Origin: Biscogniauxia marginata
Taxonomy: Eukaryota; Ascomycota; Sordariomycetes; Xylariales; Xylariaceae
DNA: 64,000 bases
Direction of reading: 5' to 3'
Assembly (NCBI GenBank): GCA_022695795.1
Contig: MU404111.1
Location: forward strand, 62,001-126,000
In this document: positions 47,299 to 58,856 of the stretch, piece after piece
Layout of the letters: each line of letters begins with the position of its first letter
How positions within the stretch are numbered: position 1 is the stretch's first letter
Notes under the pieces: model-generated
What the model was told of the DNA's origin: nothing
The model's database searches: none
What the model saw: only the letters and a program-made list of their open reading frames with translations
Program-made: the position numbers and the translations under genes

Positions 47299-48988
47299 CG
47301 TCGAGGTAGGAATAGAAAGCTGTTTGTTGCTTTACAGAAAGTGAGGGGAGAAAATGATGTAGGTCGCTCGCTCAATCGGTCGCTTAGCCGATCTGTTAAT
47401 AATGTCGGTGTAATGTAAGATGGACAGCAACGGCTTCGGGTAGCTAGCTTATGTGCTGGGCTCGTCCTCGGAGAAGCTCTCGAGGTTTATCGAGACATCA
47501 GAGTTGGAGAAATGAAAACGGGAGACCAACGTTGGAAAAGACGGAGACGCTAGCTTGAGCCCTTCTCCAAATTTGGAGAAACCTAGTTTAGAGTAATCCG
47601 TAGGGTCGGAGAAGTAGGTACATCTATGTACCTGTTTAGAGTAAAGGAGGAAAATAAAAAACACAGATGTGTAGGTAGGAGGTAGGTATTCGGTGCCGGA
47701 ATCCCTCTCTTCCTATGTATATCTCCCTTTATTTTATTTTCATTTTTTTCGTCTTTTCTATCCCCTGCTAAGCGTCAGCATAAGGAAAGAAAAAAAAAAA
47801 ATAGGTACCTGGTTAGATAGGACGGACATGCCAACGAATGGACAGAAGCAGAGAGCAGTTTGCGTCTCAGCAATGGGCTGCGGCGGGAGGGAAGATTGGC
47901 ATGTGAAGGCCACATGGCAAGAAAGGAGCTTGGTCCTCCCGATAACTCGAGATACCCCAGATAACAGATAACAAGCACGATGGTGATACGGCCCTGTCGC
48001 TCGAGCAATCGGTCATAGCGCGTTGGCCGCTTTTACTCATATGTTAAGCAGCTGTTTTTTAAACCGTATGCATAGTTAGTTTATCTAGGTATGCATAGGT
48101 CGGTAGTTATGCCAAGAATGCGGGCCTCGAGCAACTTTAATATGCACAGTTAAACAAATGTGACTATGTACCTATTACATCAATTATCACTGAATTTCCT
48201 AATTCTAAATAACTTGATCTATTAGGACTGCTTTAGACGCTTATTCGGTGTTATAAAGACAGGCATATAGTAGCATCTTTAAGAAATCACTCATGAGCTA
48301 AAACTTGGAATAATCCCAAGAAATGGTGTGTACAGTAAGCTAAACTGATTTCCTAGATACATACATGTAATACAATCCTACCTGTACTTCATTGATCCAT
48401 CTAAGCACCTATCTTACCCGTAGATGGTGCTTAATTCCTGACGACATACTGCACTATTATAACTATCCCTCTAAATAGTATTATTGCTCACATGCAGACA
48501 CCATATAAGTCGTTGACCTATTATCGCTCTTCGGGCACATAAACTCCGCAGTACACCAGACACTCCTAGGTACCAGCTGTCAGCTTCAACTATACTTATA
48601 CCGTTAATAGTATATCCCATATTTCTTTACTCACGTTTACCTAAATACTGCCTATTGCTGTTGAGCTTTTCATTCGTCCTACTACTGTACAGAACCTTAT
48701 TCCAATATACTCTCTACTTAGGTATGTAGCGTTGCCATTCACCTCTAATCATAGCCATACGACAAAATAGGGGGCGGCAAGAACAGGGACGCTCGACATC
48801 GTTCGTGTCGAACTGCCTGCGGGGCGTTCTCGATGTACTACGAGGAAGTGAAGGACTTGGGCCAGATATCGGCGTGCCGTATTTGTCCAGATTGGTACTT
48901 TCGGGCTTCCATTCGTCGTCGGCCGCAGGATAGATAGCGTGGCTGTACCCAGAAAGTTTACCCTTGAATGCCGAGCATTGGCAGTAGA
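47299..48988. other. Intergenic region, no gene seen
   Basis: About 1.7 kb upstream of the acyltransferase gene. CT- and T-rich near 47,700-47,800, then AT-leaning (48,050-48,720) with no protein-like frame. It ends where the chitinase relic becomes recognisable. Confidence 0.45.
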
Positions 48989-50142
48989 CACTCCGTGATA
49001 ACGTGCGAAGGAGGACTTACCAAGTGTCGCTTCATCCTCGAGCCCACCCAACGGTTTGAAGCCGGTGGTGACGAGCCCGGGCACCGCGGATGCAGCGCCA
49101 TACCTTTTGGCAAAGAACATGAGAACTTCGTTCGTATCGTAGTGCGCAGTGACAACCGCCTTCCTGCTGGGCTACAAGAAGTAAGTTACTTGTTCTCCGA
49201 GCCATCGTTCATGTAGCTCTTCGCCCGTCAAGTGGCCCACAGGAGCATCCTCACGCCACTCCTCTCCCAGCCAACGCTTGTAGCTCCCAGAGACGTCAAA
49301 AAGACATATCTTAGTCTGGCCCTCCTGCGTTTGGCTGGCTCGTCGGCGACCCTATACCCGTACTCGGGCTTGTTGCTGGAGTCAGCGCGCATCTGGATGT
49401 CGCCCTTGTCTCGCGGTATTAGTTGAAGTTGTAATCAAAGGTCAAGTCGTAAACGGCCGAAGCCACGTCCATGCCCCGACAAAGCAGATGATGCGGTAGA
49501 GTCTGCTTTTGGATCGAGGAGAGGGATTTGGCCACGGCATACTTGTCGGGGCCGCTTCTTTCGGGCATCTGCATGATGGTACTACACACACCGTAGCCTA
49601 GATTGGAATTATCGGTCGAATCGGTGCCCATCATGTGGACGGTATGCTCTCCCTAGCCCACGGCGTCGAAGCAGCCGAACACCTCCTAGTGGGATCTATT
49701 GCCCTTGTCCAGAGACACTTAGATATCCTCGGTGCCGGTCATGATCATGGATCCAAAAGGCACATTGGCTGGGCTTTCTTAAACGATACATCGGTGTCCC
49801 GTTTGTCCTCGTGCGGGGGACCGGGAAGGGAGATACTCGAGAGGGACAGACAGGAAGGGCGACGTGTCTTCTGGGGGCGTCACAGCAGAATCTGCGGTCC
49901 CGGTCCTGATGCCAGAGCCTGCAGTCTTCGCCCTCGCCCTGCTACGAGGTGGTGAGCTCCACCTGTCAGCCCGTGTCGTAGTGGTTGTCGAAGAAGCTCC
50001 CGGGATTCTTGTGTCGGCCGCAGTCGGTCTAGTCCTGCTCCTTTCTGCAGCAGAACATATCCTTATTATCTCCACCGCAGTCTCTGTTCCCCCATGCCAG
50101 GTCATCTTTGTCCGCATTGCAGCTATATCCTGACCAGCGACA
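48989..50142 (-). pseudogene. Relic of a class V (subgroup C type) chitinase, C-terminal part only
   Basis: Minus-strand readings match the C-terminal region of large fungal GH18 chitinases. From 50,142 they run CRWSGYSCNADKDDLAWGN, a CGGDNKDMFCC block, SFFDNHYDTG, then SPFLSVPLEYLP, the YGVCSTIMQMPE and SAVYDLTFDYNFN segments, and ICLFDVSGSYKRWLGEEW. The frame is broken by at least six internal stops (near 50,029, 49,966, 49,942, 49,719, 49,686 and 49,653) and by frameshifts, one near 49,420. Most stops fit Trp or Gln codons hit by C-to-T or G-to-A changes, largely in CpA context. The GH18 catalytic domain, which should precede this part, is absent. These enzymes act on chitin outside the cell. 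Family identity rests on the Cys-rich pattern and block order; it cannot be functional. Confidence 0.72.
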
Positions 50143-50379
50143 GTCAGGGACCGGGGCCAGAAGGAGGTAAAAAAAGGGAATGAGAGCCGTGATGATTAAA
50201 TATGTATACCCCCCTATACCTCGATCAAGCTACAGAATGAGGACGGGATGCTGATGCTCACTATTGAATAGAATCAAGACAGCATTCTTGTGTTTCTAAT
50301 ATCAGAGGAGAGGGGGAAAGAGCCTATTGTCATAGCCCTCCCATATCCGAACCACAAGCCGAGACAAAAAGCTGACTGC

Positions 50380-51262
50380 GATCCTACTTGCGTGCACTAA
50401 CATAGCACCGGAAACGACGGATCATTGTGCACAATACTACCCAGTTGAAAAGGGCGAGTATTGCAACTTGTTGGTCGACAAGTTCAGCATATCGCTAGAA
50501 TATTTCTTGTTCTTGAATCCATAAGTGAACGGCAAGCAAGTCGAACGTATTACCAAATCCTTTGGCTGTACACTTTCTGTCGTTCTAATATGCAGTAACT
50601 ATTGCAGCTGCACGAATCTGGGACAGACAGATCCTACTGCATTAAGCCAGTCGGCTCCATCGACCAGAACCCATCGTATTCCAACTACGTTCCAATGACG
50701 ACAACTTACACCACAATATTGTATGCCAGTCTTCCCAAAGCGACTTTTACAGCACGTGCTATCACCGGCCTACTGAAAGTGTTGCCCTTGGCAAAAGGCA
50801 CACGGGCCAACTGCTTCGTCTACGCCAATGCAGACCCTCTCGAATTGCCGTTTGATCTCGTGACGACCTTTTTTCGAAACTGCCTGCGATGCAATTTTCC
50901 AGGAGCTTGTCCATCAGCCTAGAGGAACTGGCCGACTGTTAAAGGTTTCTCCCGTAATCAAATCCCATTACTCTATTATCAGCTGGGCTACTCTAAGCCT
51001 CACAACCCAACTCGACAGACTGGATCCCTACGCCACGACTTGATCCGTGCCACGATCAGCAGACTAATGATCCCTCCCCCGTGTATAGGAGGGCGTGACT
51101 CCAGACCGCAATGACTATGCGAGAGTCATCGTCGGATTCACTTACCAAATCAATTTTGATCGAGACGAAATCACGATCAAGCAGCTTTACGCATGGTAAA
51201 CTTGAACCGAGAGATGATTGGAGACATGCGATCTCCTGGGTTTGACATGATTTGGCGAACAA
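50380..51262 (+). pseudogene. Relic of a multi-LysM protein
   Basis: Plus-strand readings show broken LysM chitin-binding modules. The clearest is at 50,426-50,521: a CAQYY start, KGEYCNLLVDKF, then SISLEYFLFLNP, directly followed by an in-frame TAA (50,522). SYCIKPVGS near 50,632 is a typical LysM end. A second module starts at GTRANCFVYANADP (about 50,797) and continues in another frame with SISLEELAD near 50,915. A third reads ITIKQLYAW (to 51,196) and again stops immediately after the Trp. Modules lie in different frames and none is intact. A possible intron (about 50,549-50,608) explains only part of the disruption. LysM proteins bind chitin or its fragments outside the cell. The opposed chitinase relic lies 240 bp away. 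The number of modules is uncertain. Confidence 0.6.
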
Positions 51263-52898
51263 GACAAGTTATGATTCACGGTCGCAGGAATCTTGCCGTG
51301 AAGCCTCAATACGGTAATCTCTCGCCGGGTGAAACATTATGTTACTTGAACTTCAGAATCACTGAATGAAAGACTGGTATCTGATCTTCTCCTTTCCAGG
51401 ATACCGCTACTGAATCCGCGTTGCCGGTATTGTCCCTAATCCTGACGAATCGATTACTAGCAGCATCACGACGAGCGGACCAACTAGTACATATGAGTTA
51501 GCTACTCGAATGAAATACATCAATTAGAGAAAGATTCCGGGGTGGGTATGTCTATTGCGTTGGGGTTTCTCTAAGACAATTTCATGTGTGAGCTTAGATT
51601 TCGGGGAGGGTGTTTGTGCATTTTTGGGCACATTGGGAATTCTCTACCGCGATTTAGGACCGCATTCCTCGGGACTTGATGGAAATTCTCCCTGTAGTCA
51701 AACACGGCAGGTGTTGCGATAGCATTTAATCCTTGTTGAACCTGTTGGGCTGTTGTTATGTCTGATACGGGCAAGGCATCACCAACAAGTTCGCCCCCTA
51801 TCGCTCGTCTCCTCCCAAACCTCTTCGCCCATGTGCTCTCGAGGAGCTCTATACCACATCTGGCGTCTCATGGAGTCAATAGAGTGCCTAGGCCTAATCG
51901 CCCAGCCATAGCCCGGACTACTCTCATTCACGGCCTCGGTCGCAGCATGCGTCTCCGGAAGCACGTCAGGCTCCCGGTGACTGATCGAGTCCTTTCTAAG
52001 CTCCTCGTGGGGGAAGAAGTACAGGTCCAGACGGAACTCGACGGAGTTTGTGCAGTACAGCCGACCCTGAGTGATGGTCTTGTACAGCAGTTTAGCAGCG
52101 TCGAGATGGATGGCTCGCGTGTTGGGTGGGCAAAGTTGATTGTGTAGGCAGCGGTAGAGGCGGGGAAGAGAATTGCCTTGTTCGCTGCCGAAGACTGTAT
52201 GAGCTGGTGGGTAAGTTGCCCGCGTGGTCTCGGAATGCGAGGACGTAGGTGGTGTGGATTTGTGGGCCGCGGGGGCCGAATCCTGGTGTCGTTTCAATGA
52301 ACGGCCTGCGACTTGGACTACATGTATGTAGGTAGGTCAGTTGACGTAACTTCACAGTTGGATCGAGTGTTCTTATAGGTATTAAACTCCGAGTACAGAC
52401 TTTGGTAGGAGGTCCCGTCCCGTCCCGTCCGGTAGGTACCTAGGTACCTAATGCTGAGTATGGCTGGTGCTGTGGCGGGAAGCGGGGTATGGGCATTCAG
52501 CTGTGGCGGTGCACCTGCTTGGGTTAAATCCCTTTTCCTTGGTCGTGGTTGCCCGTTCAACGGCCCCAGATAAGCAAAGGACTGGATAATCCTTACATAA
52601 CTTGTACATGCACACCCTGACAGAGTATGGATTGACATGTTGAAGCTGCGTGTGCGGGTACCCGTTGTTAATTGTCAATTCAACAAGCTTTGTCCATGAA
52701 AATAAACCATCTCTCCCCCCAATCCCGAGTCCTCTTCTCAACATCAACTTATCTTCATTCCTACTGCGATTGCAAGACGACTGCATCCTTCTTTAAAACC
52801 CGGCACTGTCTCTTCTGGGGCTTGTCTTCTTGCTTGTTGTTTCTGCCCTCCAGCTACGGACGGACTTTACGCTTCATCGCGCTAGTATCCTCGACAGT
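51263..52898. other. Upstream region of kinesin gene; unassigned ORF-bearing stretch
   Basis: Between the LysM relic and the kinesin start. At 51,750-52,300 overlapping open frames exist on both strands (172 codons on minus from 52,297, 129 on plus) without recognisable motifs; this may be further decayed coding DNA. The last 200 bp before the kinesin ATG are pyrimidine-rich on plus, fitting a promoter. Confidence 0.35.
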
Positions 52899-55800
52899 AT
52901 GGAGGAGAACATGGTACGTAAACTTGCAATCGGAATAAAAAAAGAGAAAAAGGAATGCATGCGACGCCGGCTGCGCATGACGACTTGGTCGATTGACTCA
53001 TTGATTGATGGATGGTGGTCTAACTTTTTCCCTTTCTCTTGACTCTACAGAATCAACAATCCAAGCTGCGAGCGCGGACACGATTGCCCCAATTCTCATC
53101 GTCAGTCGGCCAAGGGTACTACAGTCTCGGCCAGAGCCAGATGCAAAATCAAAGCCAAAGCATCGGACTGCAGGAGATCACCGACTCGCAGAGCAACGCG
53201 CGCGCACAACCGTCGATGGTCACAGGGCCTAACGCAGGCCTGAAGCGCTGCTTGCCAGCACCAGGTGGGCAGGACCCATTCACTGCTAACACCAATGACA
53301 ACACCAACTTACCGCCACGCAAAAACACAGTATCCCAACCCGATGCGAAACGCAAGAACTTGGTCGAACGAGCAGGCTCCGAGTTCCCAGCCAAAGCGGG
53401 CGCCATCCCGGGCGCGACGGGCACCCGAAACGTCAAAGGCGCAACGCTCAAAGAGCTGGTGAGTCGAGTTTCCTTTTATCACACACTATTTCCTACCCCA
53501 AGGGCCAAGGGGGGGGCAGAATTGTGGGTGGGTCAGATGATGGCTCGTACGAGGGCTGCGAGGGCACGATCCTTGCCCATCGTGCATCGTGTGGGGTTCA
53601 CCCTCACCGCATTGTCTCCATTTTCACTGTGAGACACATGAACCTTCGCGAATCACCACCTTCTGCCCCCTCTGCTCTGGATATAACCGCCGTATCATGT
53701 CCAGAGCTCCCTTCTCCATGCTGCCGTCTGTCTCCGTATCTGTACCCGCTGCCATGACCGCTCACCACCGCAACACGACTGCCCGCCACAACCATGGTTC
53801 TTCTCATTAGATGCCTCTATGGGATCAGTACCAATTCCTGGTGTGCTGACTTAATTCAGAACCGGCCCTTGGGCGCCAACAGCAACGGCTTCACCGGCCC
53901 GCGACACATCTCCAACAACAGTTACGCCTCTAACAGCAGCTATGCCACCAGCGTCGGCCCTGGCGGTCGGCCGCCCTCACGATCCCACACCCGAGCCCGG
54001 TCGACCACTAGAATCGGCCGGCCCGCGACCTCGCTGGGCACTCGGGAGGAGGCGCACCACAAGAGCGACAGCAGCAACAATGGTACAGTGCCCCCGTCAA
54101 CAATTCTACCTGAAAGCAAAAGCACCACAAAGTCCGACACGATGCGTGACAAGAAATTGCGCAAATTCAAGTCAGCCGCAGACCTGTCCTCGTCTGTGTC
54201 AATGACCAAGTCCGTATCCTCGTCATCATTCTCGTCCTCGTCGAGTGCGACGTACGAGCCGATCCCAGCGGACAGAGAAGTCTCTATCTGTAAAAAGCTC
54301 GATTCCATGTCTCTCGGTGCAGCACGGGCGAACAGCCAAGGAAATCAAGCGAGTTTCCGGTTGGGCGCAACCACGCCGCCGAACAGCCCCATACCCGACA
54401 ATGTCTCCATGCGCCCCATTCCTGCCAGCGTCTCCGCACGGAGGCGGGGTGGCCGGCGCAAGCGAAAGTCGGATGCACGCAAACAAGAGCGTCGGGATAG
54501 CCCAGTGGCGCCCGCGACTCCTCAAGGGAAGCAGTTGGTGGTGAAGCTTCAAGATTCAATCAAAGCCGTCATCACGCCATCTGTTCCCAAATCATCGTCG
54601 CCTACTAAGCCCCCATTCTTGTCTAAGAATTCTAACTTGACGGGCTATATAGTGACCGATATCGATGAGAGAGTCGGTAGGATGGACAGCGAGCTCCAGA
54701 AGGTAAGGGAGTTTATGGAATCCACCGAGAAGAATAATGCAAGCGTCAAGGGAGAGCTCGAGGCGGCAAAGAAGAGAGGTAGGCGCCCTAGCAACTTGAA
54801 TGCGCATAAGTTGTTCGTACATATGCTAAATATGAGGCAGCGGCGATTTTGGAGGACGAGCGAAATGAGCTGCGGTCCGAGAAAGTACGGCTCATGGACA
54901 GGCTAGACGATACGGAACGTCAGGTTCGTAACCTTGACTACGACCTGCAACAGGAACGTAGGAGGCATGAGAAAATCTCCAAGGAAATGGAGGAGGACCA
55001 CCGCAGGATTCTCGCCAACAAGGACGCCGACTTCAACCGTGAGATGGACAAGCTCGAGAAGCTTCAGCAAGAGTTTGAAGAGAAATGTGGCGCAGAAGCC
55101 GAAGCTCGTCTCGATAACCTATCGAATGAGAATAGGGAGTTGCGAAATTCGCTCGAGAAACAAAAACGAGACCATGAACACGATGTCCGACTACTCAATG
55201 AGGATCTTCAACGGCGAGAGATCCAGCTACGCAAGGTCGAAGAGGATCTACGGAAAGCAATACACGACCATCTCGGACTTGAAGCGCAGATCAGAGGAAA
55301 TGTTGAAACGATTGATCGACTCCGGAAGAGAGCAGAAGATGCCGAGGAAAGACTATCCAAGGATAAGGGGCACCTCGGCGGTCAGATTAGTCTCCTAAGC
55401 TCCACGTTGGACCTAAAGTCGGAGCGGATCCAGCATCTCGAAGAAGAGACGAAGGCTTTGCGGGCTAAGTTTGAGGAAGAAGTTGAAAACATTAAATTAG
55501 CCGCGCAGAAAGAGATTGCCGAGGAGACGGATGCGTTACGAAAACAACTCATCAAAGAGGAAGAACGGCGCCACAAGCTCTTCGAGCAGGTACAGGAGCT
55601 CAAGGGCAACATTCGAGTTATGTGCCGCATAAAACCACCTTCGGATCGTGAGAGGGACTCTTTGATCAAATTCAACCCGCGAGTGAGCGAGTTGGATGAA
55701 GAAAAGATCGACGGCTTGACAATACCTACGGAAAGGGAAGACTTCAGGGAGCCAGGCAAGATGATACCGGGCAAACCAAAGGACTTCAACTTCGAGCGCG

Positions 55801-56736
55801 TATTTGACGATCGTTGTAGCAACAAGGACGTATTTGACGAGATTAGTCAGCTTGTCCAGTCCGTGATGGATGGAAAGAAAGTTTGCATTTTCTGCTACGG
55901 TCAGACGGGTTCGGGCAAGACGTACACCATGAGCAAGCGACAAGGTGACGATGACGACGGCATCATTCCGAGAACACAAGGCATGATTTTCAGCGAAGTT
56001 GATCGATTAAAGGCGTTAGGTTGGGAGTACACCGTCGAGGGCAGCTATCTCGAAGTTTACCAGGACAAGCTATACGACCTACTTGCATCAAGACACACCA
56101 AGCCTGAGCCTTTAATGGTCGACCCGATAGGCGATGAGTTAAACATCAAGGGCCATGACTTCACTCTACTCAACGACGAGAGAGATCTCGATAACATGGT
56201 CAAGACTGCAGACAATAATCGCCACGTTGCTGCCACAGCCAAAAACGACCGTTCATCACGCTCCCACTCCATCCTCGTACTCAAGATCAACGGCACAAAG
56301 AGGAACGAAGCTGGCGAAGTCGTTAGGGTGCGGAAGGGTACCTTGAACCTAATTGATCTGGCCGGTTCCGAGACTCCGGACAAGAATGGACCACCTCAAG
56401 TTTACCGGGAAGGTGTCGAAATTAACAGTTCTCTAAGCTATCTGAGGACTGTACTAGCGAGCCTTGGTCAAGGCAAGACGGAAGGTGTAGATTTTAGATC
56501 ATACACTCTTACTCAGCTACTTCGACCATCATTAGGCAAAGGCTGCCGGACGCTCATGTTTGTCATGGTCAGTCCACTAAAGGAAAACGAGAACGAGACT
56601 GTCCGCAGTCTCGAATTTGCCAAAGATGTAAGTCGTACAGCGGTCAATTGCAATCATGACAAATGAAGCTAACTAGGCATTGCAGGCACAAAAGGTCAAG
56701 ATGGGTGGCAATGGCGGCTCGAAGTCCAGAAAATAG
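52899..56736 (+). CDS. Kinesin-14 family C-terminal motor protein (KlpA/Kar3 type)
   Basis: Minus-end-directed microtubule motor of the spindle. Five exons (52899-52913, 53051-53458, 53860-54778, 54841-56627, 56686-56736) give 1059 aa. The first exon codes only MEENM. The N-terminal 400 residues are Ser/Arg/Gln-rich and disordered, with a basic RRRGGRRKRK patch that may bind microtubules. A long heptad-rich coiled coil runs about 415-700. The neck GNIRVMCRIKP (from about 702) leads to the motor: P-loop GQTGSGKT at 801-808, switch I NDRSSRSHS, switch II LIDLAGSE. It ends with AQKVKMGGNGGSKSRK. A C-terminal motor after a coiled coil defines kinesin-14. The N-terminus is longer than in well-known relatives. 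Intron 2 (401 bp) is unusually long and could hide another exon. Confidence 0.93.
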
Positions 56737-57913
56737 AGGTCATGTGTAGTACTGTTGGGGTGAGTTTTTTCTTCAGGCGGTGGCACATGTTGAAATATTC
56801 GTCTGTCCAATTGAGTTGGACAAATCTGCATAAAGGTGGAACCGAGCAGGCGTGTTTGGGGAATATACCTACCTGTCGGAGTTTATTTTGATGCAATTAT
56901 CGGTCCAATCGGTTGGTCGGTCGGTTCGTTGGCTTGGTTGCTTTCGAGGGAAAGGAGCATGGTAGGCGTTGTAGGTGGATTCGTTGACGAGCTGCGGTCA
57001 AGAAGGAGCATAGCACCGAGACTCTATAGGAGAGAGGGTGTGTATGTGATTCAAGGAGGTCGAGAATCGAAGAAGGCCAATCAATCAGATGCCTCTTATA
57101 GCTCATCAGCCTAGCCCGTCTTTGCAGGCAGGCGGATAGCATGAAAATAAATGCCCATAACGGCGAAAACGAAGGCGTTGTTTGGTGGGGTGGGGGATGG
57201 GGGGAGAGAGTAGATATCCAGATTCTGTTATTATTGTTTTTAAAACTGTCAATAAGAGAGAGTACGAAAGAAAATTTGAGCACCTACTTTCGTATGCCTA
57301 AATAAGATCTCGCTTCGACGTATAAGTATGCTTACCTACCTATGCTTATGTGATGCGATGTGATGGGTGCTAAGGCTGAAGGGATTGGAAGGAAGGGAGA
57401 TGACGACTTGGTAGGTTTATATAAGATCTTTGGTACTGGATCAACGCATGGCTAAGCAGATCGCGATAGCCACGAACTAGGTTACCAGAATTGCTCCCGG
57501 CTTTTAAGGCCATACAGAAATGTGCCATTTCATCTTTATTTCTTTCGAATAATGAAAGCATGAGAGGACGGCCTAACCCTGGAGATGAGCGGGCAGCAGG
57601 CTTGGTGGAAGAGAGGTTACATGAAGCACACGCTATGAGGCCAAGCCCAGGTAGTAATCACCCATTTATCACGATGAAGTCTCCTTGTCGTTTTGGCATA
57701 TTGCGCACCGAGTCTTCTCGTTCATCCACTCATGCTACCACCGGCTGTTCGTTGGTCTATTACTCGTCGACTTTTGGCTCTCGACCCTGAGCCGCTATAT
57801 TTTTCTCTTCGCTACTGCAGACGTGCCCAGCCACCGTCACCATTCGTTATGCCACGCTGAGAACAAGGTTGGTTCTATATTTCGTCTATGAGCGCGTGTG
57901 TTCCCCGTTGTCT

Positions 57914-57931
57914 AAAAAAAAAAAAAAAAAA
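57914..57931. repeat. Poly-A run
   Basis: Eighteen consecutive A on plus in the intergenic region downstream of the kinesin gene. Confidence 0.9.
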
Positions 57932-58820
57932 CCTCCGTTTAAAAAATAAAGAACCGACTCGGCTCCGAGATGTCCTTTTTCGCCGGTGAACCTCGAATGC
58001 TCAATGAGGAGGTCGTTTCGTGAGGACTCGGGGAGACTGATGAAGATAAGTGCTGAAATAAGTGTCAAGGGGGTAGCTGTCAGGTACAGGTGCAAGGCAT
58101 CTCGTAGCCGTCATGTATATAATGGACAGGTCCCCCCACACTCCTCAGGTAGCTCTTCACCTAGTTAAGCAACCTCATAACCCTGTATTTCAACAAGAAG
58201 AATAAGGAGAAGAGACTATTATCAATATCAGGGGTTATGGATCTCGTGGTATATACAAAAGAGGACGTAACTCTAAGGGTAACAAAACTCCCTATAAATA
58301 TGTATGAGGCACGGTACCCTAGGTAGTCGTAGTTCTACCTAGTGTCCCGCGCAACAACTATTATGTTACTAGCTACCCGTATACCCTATACCAAGTGCCT
58401 CGAGGCATTATCCTCCTATTGCACCAACCCTTCGCCCGAGAGATAACTGGGTCATACCTCATAAGAGGGGCGACAGGCACCGAAATATGCTATGAAGCCA
58501 CCATTAAAACGCCCCAGGAGTAATGAAAATCAGGACGCTATAGTGATTAGATGCTATAACACTACAGGGAAAGGGGGGGTTGGCGGGGGAGGGTAGTCGT
58601 TTATAATAATGTCCCTTAATGGACCCAAAACGCAATCTAGTACTCTTTGCTCGCTATCTGAAATTATTTAGAGCATAGCTCCAATGGGACTCGCCTGTCC
58701 CGTTTATTAGTCCTGTTCTCTACTAAACGCATCCTTATCGCTGGCCCCTTCTACTTTAATAGCACGCTTGCTACACAGTTCATTACGTTACCTATAGCTA
58801 CCTATACAGCGATTCAAACT

Positions 58821-58856
58821 GCTGTGAAGCGAGCGCTAGTGACGCTGCTTCGCAGC
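58821..58856. repeat. Short inverted repeat (hairpin)
   Basis: GCTGTGAAGC at 58,821-58,830 pairs with GCTTCGCAGC at 58,847-58,856, 9 of 10 bases, around a 16-base loop. It sits in a GC-rich patch inside TpA-rich DNA. Confidence 0.6.

Noticed and set aside
48749..49120. 124-codon minus frame as an intact small gene
   Set aside because: It begins inside the chitinase relic and its second half has no family pattern; treated as part of the decayed locus.
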